Source: Chloroflexota bacterium (GTDB lineage Bacteria; Chloroflexota; Limnocylindria; Limnocylindrales; CSP1-4). Taken from it: 12,943 bases of DNA. Shown in pieces: positions 1-5,403 of the stretch (its first letter is position 1; each line of letters opens with the position of its first letter). The stretch is taken from NCBI GenBank assembly GCA_021777365.1, contig JAJYDP010000069.1, forward strand, positions 1 to 12,943, in the 5' to 3' direction. The notes beneath the pieces are model-generated. The model was given only the letters and a program-made list of their open reading frames with translations. It searched no databases and had not been told where the DNA came from. The position numbers and the translations under genes were made by a program.

Positions 1-896
1 GACATGTTACAAGTGATACGGCCCGCGGGAGCGTCTCCGCCGGCGAACGGCCGGTCTCGGCCCGCGGGAGCGTCTCCGCCGGCGAACGGCCGGTCTCGGC
101 CCGCCCAGCCTCCCACTCGAGCGTCGCCCGCCTGGAGCCCGAGCCGCTTCCGGAGCGCTGGCCCGGCTCCACCGCCGGTCTGTCGCCCTGGGAGCGCTGG
201 CTGGAGCTCTGTGCCCGCATCGACGGCTGCCCCCGGCACCTGGGCACCCACGTCGGCGGCATGCTCGTCACCGCCGCCCCCCTCGTCGAGATCGCGCCGC
301 TCGAGCGCGCGACGATGCCCGGCCGCGTCGTCGTGCAGTACGACAAGCGCGACGTCGAGACGATGGAGCTCATCAAGCTCGACCTGCTGGGGCTGCGCAT
401 GCTCTCGGCCATCGACGACGCCCTGCGCGACATCACGGCAGACTGTGGCGTGGTGCTCGAGCTGGACCGCCTGCCGGAGGACCTGCCCGACGTCTTCCGC
501 ATGATCCGCGCCGCCGACACCGTCGGCGTCTTCCAGATCGAGTCGCGGGCCCAGATGCAGACCCTCCCCAAGTCGGCCCCCGCCACCCTCGACGACCTGG
601 TGGTGGAGGTGGCGATCATCCGGCCGGGCCCCATCCAGGGGAACGCGGTGCACCCGTACCTGCGCCGCCGGCAGGGGCTCGAGCCGGTGACGTATCTGCA
701 TCCCGCGCTCGAACCCATCCTGCGCGAGACGCTCGGCGTGATCCTCTACCAGGAGCAGGTGATGGAGATCGCCATCCGGGTGGCGGGGTTCAGCGCGGCC
801 GAGTCGGACGGCTTCCGGCGGGCCATGGGGACCTGGCGCTCGAGCCGCGAGATGGAGACGCTCACCGGGCCTTCGTGGAGGGCTGCGAGCGCGTGA
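1..896 (+). CDS. dnaE2: Error-prone DNA polymerase III alpha subunit DnaE2, 5' fragment (partial, frameshifted)
   Basis: DnaE2 (ImuC) is the C-family polymerase used for translesion synthesis and damage-induced mutagenesis. The frame is open from base 3 and runs off the left edge, so the PHP domain and the first two palm aspartates are not in the window. DnaE2-type motifs seen are IDGCPRHLG followed by GGMLVTAAPL (about 220-290), ERATMPGRVVVQ, and KLDLLGLRML. In the last of these, the Asp at 381-383 matches the third catalytic carboxylate of C-family palms. GVFQIESRAQMQTLPK and IRPGPIQGNAVHPYLRR follow. An in-frame 39-bp tandem repeat (21-98) lies in the variable linker before IDGCPRHLG. Family-like sequence ends at 863, where one base appears to be missing; the frame then runs through unrelated residues to a stop at 896. 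Polymerase identity is secure. Whether the gene is truly broken or the break is a sequence error cannot be told here. Confidence 0.9.
   Translation, partial: HVTSDTARGSVSAGERPVSARGSVSAGERPVSARPASHSSVARLEPEPLPERWPGSTAGLSPWERWLELCARIDGCPRHLGTHVGGMLVTAAPLVEIAPLERATMPGRVVVQYDKRDVETMELIKLDLLGLRMLSAIDDALRDITADCGVVLELDRLPEDLPDVFRMIRAADTVGVFQIESRAQMQTLPKSAPATLDDLVVEVAIIRPGPIQGNAVHPYLRRRQGLEPVTYLHPALEPILRETLGVILYQEQVMEIAIRVAGFSAAESDGFRRAMGTWRSSREMETLTGPSWRAASA
21..105 (+). repeat. 39-bp tandem repeat inside dnaE2
   Basis: Two identical 39-bp units (21-59 and 60-98) are followed by the first 6 bases of a third. The length is 13 codons, so the frame is kept and the unit encodes ARGSVSAGERPVS-like repeats. 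Each unit is dense in palindromes: CCCGCGGG (22-29), GGAG-cgt-CTCC (28-38) and CCGGC-gaacg-GCCGG (40-54). It lies in the linker before the conserved IDGCPRHLG block. Confidence 0.9.
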
Positions 897-2122
897 GCGG
901 CCTGGCCGAGGAGCAGGCGGAAGAGCTCTTCCGGCAGGTGGCCGCCTTCGCGAGCTTCGGCTTCAACAAGAGCCACAAGAGCCACGCCGCGGCGTTCGCG
1001 CGGACCGCGTACGAGTCGGCGTTCCTGAAGCTCTACTACCCCGCGCAGTTCACCGCCGGGCTCGTGAACCACCAGCCGATGGGGTTCTACCCGGTGGAGG
1101 TGCTGGTCAACGACGCGAAGCGCCACGGCGTGGCCGTGCTGCCCGTGGACCTGAACCGGAGCCGCTACCGGACCACCACCGAGTGGGTCGGGATGCCCGG
1201 GGAGCCGCTGCCCGAGGGGTCCGGGATCGAACGGCGGCCCCCGGTCGTGCGCTCGTCGGGGTGTGTCGTGCCGGACAGGCAGGCACGGCGGCAGCTGGCG
1301 GCCGAGCCGGCGCAGGGGTACGGGGTACGGCTCGGGCTGCACCTGGTCAAGGGGATCGGCGAGGAGCATGCCGAGCGGCTGGACGAGGAGCTGGGGCGGG
1401 GCCCGTACCGCTCGCTGGCGGATGTCGTGGCGCGGACGGGCCTGGCCGAGGAGGTGGTCGAGCGGCTGATCCGGGCGGGTGCACTCGACTCGCTGGGCCG
1501 GCCGCGGCGGGAGCTGCTCTGGCAACTCCGCGAGGTGGCGGCGTCGACGGGCCGGCAGACGATGGGGCGCGCGCGTCCGGCGCAGACGGCCATCCCGCTC
1601 GATCTCCGCCTTCCCCCCACCGAGGCGCCCGAGCTGCCTCCACCCTCCGAGCTGGAGCGTCTGGCCGACAGCTACGCGATCCTCTCGCTCGATGCGCGAC
1701 GCCAGGTGGTGGAGCTGTTCCGCCCGACCCTCGAGCGACTGGGGGCACGGCCGATCGCCCGACTCTCGGAGCACCCGCCGGGGCGCGTCCGGATCGGCGG
1801 CCTCGTCGTGACGCGCCAGCATCCGATGACCGCCAGGGGCACGGTCTTCCTGGCCCTCGAGGATGCGACGGGGATGGCGAACGTGACCCTCTGGCCCGAC
1901 ACCTGGGTACGCCTGCGGAGCGTCGTGCGGCGCCACGCCCTGCTCCTCGTCGAGGGCCAGCTCCAGCGCGAGGGCGCCGTCGTCAACCTCGTCGCGCGGG
2001 GGGTCTGGCCGCTCCCCGAGATGGCCCGGGGCGTCGGCGGACCGGGGCGACCCGCAGGCGTACGGCAGCTCGGCTACGCGGGGACGCGGGGACGCAGGGA
2101 CGCAGGGACGCGGCGAGGGTGA
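875..2122 (+). CDS. dnaE2: Error-prone DNA polymerase III alpha subunit DnaE2, 3' fragment
   Basis: This is the continuation of the same polymerase in the next frame. Family-like coding resumes at about 863 (H-R-A-F-V-E-G-C), and the GTG at 875 is only the first possible start after the break. Domains in order are: fingers and fingers-adjacent region (SGLAEEQAEELFRQ, FASFGFNKSH, then AAAFARTAYESAFLKLYYP, about 899-1050), GLVNHQPMGFYPVEVLVNDA, a helix-hairpin-helix region (LVKGIGEEHAERL, LIRAGALDSLG), and a C-terminal OB-fold (VRIGGLVVTRQHP to VNLVARGVWPL, about 1786-2010). The sequence is highly similar to standard DnaE2, which argues that decay, if real, is recent. Two oddities are seen: a KSH duplication in the conserved FNKSH motif (968-985), and an 8-bp repeat array that has replaced the usual C-terminal tail (2080-2111). 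No imuA, imuB or lexA is in the window. Confidence 0.88.
   Translation: MEGCERVSGLAEEQAEELFRQVAAFASFGFNKSHKSHAAAFARTAYESAFLKLYYPAQFTAGLVNHQPMGFYPVEVLVNDAKRHGVAVLPVDLNRSRYRTTTEWVGMPGEPLPEGSGIERRPPVVRSSGCVVPDRQARRQLAAEPAQGYGVRLGLHLVKGIGEEHAERLDEELGRGPYRSLADVVARTGLAEEVVERLIRAGALDSLGRPRRELLWQLREVAASTGRQTMGRARPAQTAIPLDLRLPPTEAPELPPPSELERLADSYAILSLDARRQVVELFRPTLERLGARPIARLSEHPPGRVRIGGLVVTRQHPMTARGTVFLALEDATGMANVTLWPDTWVRLRSVVRRHALLLVEGQLQREGAVVNLVARGVWPLPEMARGVGGPGRPAGVRQLGYAGTRGRRDAGTRRG
968..985 (+). repeat. 9-bp tandem duplication in dnaE2 (extra Lys-Ser-His)
   Basis: AAGAGCCAC occurs twice back to back (968-976, 977-985), so the conserved GFNKSHAAAF motif reads GFNKSHKSHAAAF. The duplication keeps the frame but inserts three residues in one of the most conserved segments of C-family polymerases. 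Confidence 0.85.
2080..2111 (+). repeat. 8-bp tandem repeat at the 3' end of dnaE2
   Basis: Four copies of RGGGACGC (2080-2087, 2088-2095, 2096-2103, 2104-2111) follow a degenerate GVRQLGYAG tail. Eight bases is not a multiple of three, so each copy shifts the reading frame. The array determines where the protein ends (stop at 2120-2122). Confidence 0.85.
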
Positions 2123-2174
2123 AATGCGTGGACGGCGAGCGCCTCCGGGGTCGAGACGAGCACCACCCAGGCGA

Positions 2175-2501
2175 TCATGTCGACCGTGGTCTGTTCGGAC
2201 CCCAGGCCGCAGGCCACCGCGCATCGGTGACCACCCTGGCCTTCTGCGCCGACTTCGGCGGGCCCTGGCGGGCCCACACCTCGACGAGGATCGGCGGATC
2301 GTCGGAGGCTCCGTCCACGGTCACCTGGACGCCTCCGTCGAGGGGGAAACGCTTCACCAGAAGTGGGACGTCGAGCTCGCGAGCGAGTGCGGCCAGGATG
2401 ATCGCCTCCGCCTCGCGCTGTTCAGCGCTGTCGCCGGGCAGCAGTGTGGAGCCATCCGCTTGCCGGTGGTTCAGTCCCGGTCCCTGGCCTCCGGCGCTCA
2501 C
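2175..2501 (-). CDS. Conserved hypothetical protein, third gene of a small operon, C-terminally truncated
   Basis: I do not recognise the family by name. The GTG start at 2501 overlaps the stop of the preceding gene (GTGA), giving 108 aa. The stretch from about residue 29 to 94 (AEQREAEAIILAALARELD, RFPLDGGVQVTVDGASDD, PILVEVWARQGPPKSAQKA) looks like a real folded protein with regular codon use. After VVTDA (about residue 94) it turns into Arg/Pro-rich sequence and stops. None of the other frames continues in an obviously related way, so I infer a truncation or rearrangement here, just before the convergent 3' end of dnaE2. Upstream Shine-Dalgarno is weak (GGGGGCG), so translation probably depends on coupling to the gene before it. 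The start could lie elsewhere in this frame. Confidence 0.6.
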   Translation of the reverse strand: MSAGGQGPGLNHRQADGSTLLPGDSAEQREAEAIILAALARELDVPLLVKRFPLDGGVQVTVDGASDDPPILVEVWARQGPPKSAQKARVVTDARWPAAWGPNRPRST

Positions 2502-2668
2502 CGCCCCCACAGCAAGCGCCAGAAACCACCGCGGGCGAGCGCCCGCCCGACGATGCGGTTCTTCGCCCGGCGAGCCATGCGGTGCGGGTTGCCCGATGTG
2601 AGGGCCGAGACGTCGTTCGCCAGTCGGGCCGTCCGGTACAGCTGCGACACGAGCCCCCGTCCCCTCAT
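2498..2668 (-). CDS. Small basic protein (56 aa), second gene of a translationally coupled operon
   Basis: ATG at 2668 overlaps the TGA of the upstream gene (ATGA). It is preceded by AGGAGG at a spacing of about 8, inside that gene's 3' end. The product is 56 aa, strongly basic (many Arg, some Lys), with no signal peptide or clear membrane segment. Its pattern LYRTARLANDVSAL, SGNPHRMARRAKNRIVGRAL, then GFWRLLWGR matches my memory of a widespread uncharacterised small protein of high-GC Gram-positive bacteria; I cannot name a function. The aromatic C-terminus and Arg-rich middle would suit binding to nucleic acid or membrane (inference only). It is bracketed by an acidic 86-aa protein and a 108-aa protein with which it is coupled. 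Confidence 0.7.
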   Translation of the reverse strand: MRGRGLVSQLYRTARLANDVSALTSGNPHRMARRAKNRIVGRALARGGFWRLLWGR

Positions 2669-2925
2669 GCCAGCGCCTCCTCGATGAACGCTGCGGCATC
2701 CTCGGCGAGCGCGGCGCGCTCCGCCTCCTCGGCCTCGATCAGCTCCAGGAGGCGTCGGGCCTGATGAGGGCGCTCCAGGCCGATCGTCAGGCCGAGGCTC
2801 AACCAGTAATCGGCCGTCTCCAGGGCGTCCGGGCGGACGTCCTCGGGGAACTCTGTGAGCGCCTCGGCCATCGCCCGATGCAGGGCGCGACCGTAGCGCT
2901 CCCAGTCATCCTCGCTCGTCGCCAT
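2665..2925 (-). CDS. Small acidic helical protein (86 aa), first gene of a coupled operon
   Basis: ATG at 2925 has a strong Shine-Dalgarno (AGGAGG, nine bases upstream), so I place the start here rather than further upstream in the same open frame. The protein is 86 aa and acidic. It opens with MATSEDDWERYGRALHRAM and PEDVRPDALETADYWLSLGL, then ends in an Ala/Glu-rich amphipathic helix (RRLLELIEAEEAERAALAED). There is no signal peptide and no catalytic motif. It looks cytosolic and all-helical. Function unknown. Its stop overlaps the start of the basic 56-aa protein, so an acidic and a basic small protein are made in coupled amounts, which would suit a complex (inference). Confidence 0.72.
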   Translation of the reverse strand: MATSEDDWERYGRALHRAMAEALTEFPEDVRPDALETADYWLSLGLTIGLERPHQARRLLELIEAEEAERAALAEDAAAFIEEALA

Positions 2926-3026
2926 GGCTCCCCTCCTCCTGGGTCCGGTGGAGATCGTCGACCATCGCCTCCGCGTGCGGTATCGGAGCAGGGCGTCGCG
3001 CCCGGTGGAAACGACCATCGGCGTGC

Positions 3027-3054
3027 AGTGTACGGGCGCGCATCCACGCGTCCA
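3027..3054 (-). promoter_or_regulatory. Possible promoter of the three-gene small-protein operon
   Basis: Read on the minus strand, TGGACG (3049-3054) and TACACT (3027-3032) are separated by 16 bp, each matching the sigma-70 consensus at 4 of 6 positions. It would give a leader of about 95 bases before the ATG at 2925. Sequence match only; moderate to weak. Confidence 0.35.
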
Positions 3055-3118
3055 GTCTCCCGCACGATCAGTGGATGGCGCCTCTCCCGCTGCCGCGACC
3101 AGGGAAGCGCCCGTGTGC

Positions 3119-3139
3119 GATCGGTCGTACCCGCCGATC
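3119..3139. promoter_or_regulatory. Inverted repeat GATCGG-N9-CCGATC in the divergent region
   Basis: A perfect 6+6 inverted repeat with a 9-bp spacer lies just upstream of the marR -35 box, between two divergent transcription units. This is the position of an operator or activator site. No protein can be assigned to it from sequence. Confidence 0.4.
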
Positions 3140-3146
3140 AGGTCCC

Positions 3147-3175
3147 TTGACGGCGGACCGACCGCGACCAATAGT
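3147..3175 (+). promoter_or_regulatory. Promoter of marR, probably giving a leaderless mRNA
   Basis: TTGACG (3147-3152, 5 of 6 to consensus) is followed by 17 bp and AATAGT (3170-3175, 4 of 6). Transcription would begin around 3182-3185, on or just before the ATG at 3185. There is no Shine-Dalgarno before that ATG, which agrees with a leaderless message. Confidence 0.55.
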
Positions 3176-3192
3176 CGCTGCGACATGGTCGC
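3164..3192. promoter_or_regulatory. Candidate MarR operator: four alternating GCGAC/GTCGC half-sites
   Basis: GCGAC (3164-3168), GTCGC (3174-3178), GCGAC (3180-3184) and GTCGC (3188-3192) alternate in orientation with spacers of 5, 1 and 3 bp. Every neighbouring pair is therefore a perfect inverted repeat. The array covers the -10 box, the inferred transcription start and the start codon. A dimeric winged-helix repressor bound here would block its own transcription. Binding by the adjacent MarR is inferred from position. Confidence 0.6.
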
Positions 3193-3748
3193 CACGAACG
3201 GACCCAGACCCCACGCCGCTCAGCCGACGACGGGCGCCAGCCGGGATGGGGAGCCCGTGCTCAGCGCCGCGGAAGCCGCGGCTCGGATCGGCCGCCTCTT
3301 CCCTGAGGTCTACCGCCGCTACCACTACGCACAGCGGCTGCACCACGGGGCCGACCTCCCGGTCACGAGGCAGGCGCTCCGGGTACTCCAGCACCTGTCC
3401 GCGAGCGGGCCGCTCACCGTCGGGGAGCAGGCGGTCCACCTGGGTCTGCGGCGCAACTCGGTCTCGGAGCTGCTCCAACGGCTCGAGGTCAAGGGCCTGG
3501 TCGCCCGGGTCCGCGACGAGCGGGACGAGCGACGGGTCCTGGTCTGGCTCACCGATGCGGGTCGCGCGGTCATCGCCCGCGTGGGCGAGGTGCTTGCGCC
3601 GGACTTGCTCGGGGATGCGCTGGCGGCTCTCTCGCCGGCCGAGCGGGCCACGGTGGTCCGCGGCTTCGAGCTGCTCGCTGCTCATCAGCCAGCCCAACTT
3701 CATGCTCCGCCCCGCCCGGGGCCGGCCCACGAAAGGACACCACGATGA
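3185..3748 (+). CDS. MarR-family winged helix-turn-helix transcriptional regulator
   Basis: This is a dimeric DNA-binding regulator of the MarR family (187 aa). A flexible N-terminus is followed by a dimerisation helix (RIGRLFPEVYRRYHYAQRL), the helix-turn-helix (LTVGEQAVHLGLRRNSVSELLQRLEVKGLV, about residues 78-107) and the wing with the family signature DERDERRVLVWLTDAGRAV (about 111-129). C-terminal helices then complete the dimer interface. The ATG at 3185 was chosen because the promoter and operator array sit directly on it. An in-frame GTG at 3113 would give a longer form but lies upstream of the -35 box. The stop overlaps the start of the zinc-ribbon gene (ATGA), so the two proteins are co-translated. 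The ligand and targets are unknown. Autoregulation is likely from the half-sites over its own start. Confidence 0.88.
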   Translation: MVATNGPRPHAAQPTTGASRDGEPVLSAAEAAARIGRLFPEVYRRYHYAQRLHHGADLPVTRQALRVLQHLSASGPLTVGEQAVHLGLRRNSVSELLQRLEVKGLVARVRDERDERRVLVWLTDAGRAVIARVGEVLAPDLLGDALAALSPAERATVVRGFELLAAHQPAQLHAPPRPGPAHERTPR

Positions 3749-3990
3749 CCGTCGCCGCCTGCGAGTCCTGCGGCATGCCCCTGGCCACCGACACCGACCA
3801 CGCCCTGGCCGACCCGGCCATCCCGTACTGCCACTACTGCGCCCCGGAGGGCACTCTGCCGGCCCCCGAAGAGCGCCTGGAGCGCTTCATCCAGTGGACC
3901 ATGCGCCAGGAGGGCCTGGACCACGATGTGGCCCGGGCGAAGGCGCTGGCCTACATGAAGACGATGCCGGCATGGAAGGACGCCTTCTAG
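3745..3990 (+). CDS. Small zinc-ribbon protein (zf-ribbon_2-like)
   Basis: This 81-aa protein has a treble Cys-x2-Cys pair: C6/C9 (CESCGMPL) and C29/C32 (YCHYCAPEG). The pairs would bind one zinc ion. A helical tail follows with the pattern ERLERFIQWTMRQEGLDHDVARAKALAYMKTMPAWK, here split by memory of the family: the Cys arrangement plus the terminal KTMPAWK block are typical of the 'putative zinc ribbon domain' family (PF12674 in my recollection). No catalytic residues are evident. Shine-Dalgarno AAAGGA lies upstream, within the marR 3' end, and the ATG overlaps the marR stop. Co-translation with MarR suggests a partner or target in the same response. It faces the cupin gene across only 34 bp. 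Confidence 0.82.
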   Translation: MTVAACESCGMPLATDTDHALADPAIPYCHYCAPEGTLPAPEERLERFIQWTMRQEGLDHDVARAKALAYMKTMPAWKDAF

Positions 3991-4024
3991 GTCGCAACCC
4001 CGTCCACCCCGCCGTCGCAGCGGC

Positions 4025-4363
4025 TCATGGCCTGGATGGATCCTCGCGCGACAGCAGATAGAGGGCCATCACGAGCGGCGTGCGTGCGAGCACGCTGTGC
4101 CTGGTGTCGGCGGGGATCCGGAGCCACGTTCCCGGGACCGCGGCGTAGGCATCGTCCCCGGCGGTGAGGTCGCCCTCCCCGGACAGGATGTGGATGATCG
4201 CCGGGCGGGCCGAGGTGTGCTCGGAGAGCCGCTCGCCCGCGGCGAAGGCGAACAGGACGAGTTCGACCCCGGCCTCGTTTGAAAGGGTCTGGCTGTGGAT
4301 CCCGCGGGCCGGCACGGGGGCTTCGGCGATCAGGTCCCGGAAGAACGTGCGGGTCGTGCTCAT
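4025..4363 (-). CDS. Small cupin-domain protein
   Basis: A single-domain cupin of 112 aa. The first cupin motif is recognisable as GERLSEHTSARPAIIHILSGEGDL (about residues 42-65), with one His where many cupins have HxH. The second is PGTWLRIPADTRHSV (about 76-90) with its His. The missing second His in motif 1 means metal binding may be weak or altered. Such proteins are either small-molecule enzymes or sensors, and no substrate can be given. The ATG at 4363 was chosen because family-like sequence begins there; upstream in the same frame is low-complexity sequence. A GGAG lies only 2 bases before ATG, too close to be ideal, and a TATCGT about 6 bases upstream could be the -10 of a leaderless promoter, though no good -35 is seen. 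Confidence 0.8.
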   Translation of the reverse strand: MSTTRTFFRDLIAEAPVPARGIHSQTLSNEAGVELVLFAFAAGERLSEHTSARPAIIHILSGEGDLTAGDDAYAAVPGTWLRIPADTRHSVLARTPLVMALYLLSREDPSRP

Positions 4364-4580
4364 GGCTCCACGATAGCGCGCGCGAGGCGAGCAAGCGGGC
4401 CTGACCGTCGGCCCGACCTCCGGCATCTGGAGACGGCGGCTGTACCGGCCTGCCTGATCTGGCCTCAGCGCCCGGGCTCCTCCCCTCGGCGCGCGCCTCG
4501 TCCGGTGGGATGGGCGGGCCCGATCACCATCAACGCGGCGGCGAGCCTTGAGGGTATCCGCCACTCCGGCCGTTCGGCGC

Positions 4581-5375
4581 CTAGCGACGGAGGTGCAGCG
4601 CCACTGCCCGCGCCTGCTCTTCGAGGACATCGTCGAGCGGCGCGAACGGGACCTCGCCATAGCGCCGCCGGAGCGCGAGCCGGACCAGGTGGTCGGCAAG
4701 CGCCGGGTTCTTGGGCAGGACGGGTCCGTGGAGGTAGGTGCCGTAGGCGTTCTGGAAGACGGCACCTTCGGTGTGGTCCTTGCCGTTGTTGCCGGCGCCC
4801 ACGACGACGCGCCCGAGCGGTCGAGCCCCCGCACCGAGATAGGTCCGACCGCCGTGGTTCTCGAACCCGACGAGTGTCCGGCCCTCCCACTCCACGACCA
4901 CGTTGCCGACCATCCGCCCGCGCCCCGCGCTCGTGATGTCCCGGATGGGGACCTTCTCCTCGGCCGCCCAGTGGATCGTCTCGGCATCGAAGATCCCGAG
5001 GCCCTCGAGGTCGTCGCCGCGGAAGGGACGGTAGCGGCGGCCCCACATCTGGTAGCCCGCGCAGATGAGGAGCGCGACGCTGCCTGCGTCGATGGCCTCG
5101 CGGATGGCGTCGCCCTTCGCCACCACGAGGTCCCGGGCGATCAGGCGCTGCTGCGAGTCGGCGCCCCCGCCCATGAAGAAGAGATCGACGGCGTGCGGTT
5201 CGATCGGCGTGCCGGCCTCGAGCGGCAGGATCTCGACGTCGATGCCCCGCCAGCGGCAGCGCTGCTGCAGACACAGCACGTTCCCCCAGTCGCCGTACTG
5301 ACTCAAGACGCTGGGATAGAGGTAGCCGATCGTCAGCTTGACCGCGCTCGGGGAAGACGCGCCGGGCGTGCTCAC
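4581..5375 (-). CDS. gatD: Lipid II isoglutaminyl synthase, glutamine amidotransferase subunit GatD
   Basis: GatD hydrolyses glutamine and passes ammonia to MurT, which amidates the alpha-carboxyl of D-Glu in the lipid II stem peptide to D-isoglutamine. It is a class I (CobB/CobQ-like) amidotransferase, 264 aa, close to the family's usual size. The nucleophile is Cys105 in LLICAGYQ. The catalytic His is about 216 in YGTYLHGPVLPKNP. Other family blocks are IGYLYPSVLSQYGDWGN, DLFFMGGGADSQQ and GFENHGGRTYLG. GTG at 5375 is chosen because GGGAG lies about 10 bases upstream; it sits 28 bp after murT. Residues 1-12 before KLTIGYLYP are variable. This is the last gene of the methyltransferase-murT-gatD operon. 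Cytosolic, acting at the membrane-bound precursor. Confidence 0.93.
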   Translation of the reverse strand: MSTPGASSPSAVKLTIGYLYPSVLSQYGDWGNVLCLQQRCRWRGIDVEILPLEAGTPIEPHAVDLFFMGGGADSQQRLIARDLVVAKGDAIREAIDAGSVALLICAGYQMWGRRYRPFRGDDLEGLGIFDAETIHWAAEEKVPIRDITSAGRGRMVGNVVVEWEGRTLVGFENHGGRTYLGAGARPLGRVVVGAGNNGKDHTEGAVFQNAYGTYLHGPVLPKNPALADHLVRLALRRRYGEVPFAPLDDVLEEQARAVALHLRR

Positions 5376-5403
5376 GACCGTGGGTCTCCCGTGCCGCAGG
5401 CGC

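Noticed and set aside
21..105. CRISPR-like repeat
   Set aside because: The units are directly adjacent without spacers, so this is a tandem repeat, not an array.
746..2224. 492-codon open frame on the minus strand
   Set aside because: It is the antisense of dnaE2; the composition is Arg/Pro/Gly-rich without family-like motifs, a usual effect of high GC.
1183..2601. 472-codon open frame on the plus strand
   Set aside because: Out-of-frame shadow of dnaE2 running into antisense of the small operon; Arg/Ala/Gly repeats only.
2665..2925. Toxin-antitoxin reading of the acidic/basic small protein pair
   Set aside because: Neither protein shows a known toxin or antitoxin motif, and a third coupled gene is present; charge alone is not enough.
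4364..4420. Leaderless promoter for the cupin gene (TATCGT about 6 bases before ATG)
   Set aside because: No acceptable -35 at 16-18 bp; the nearest TTGCTC is only 13 bp away.
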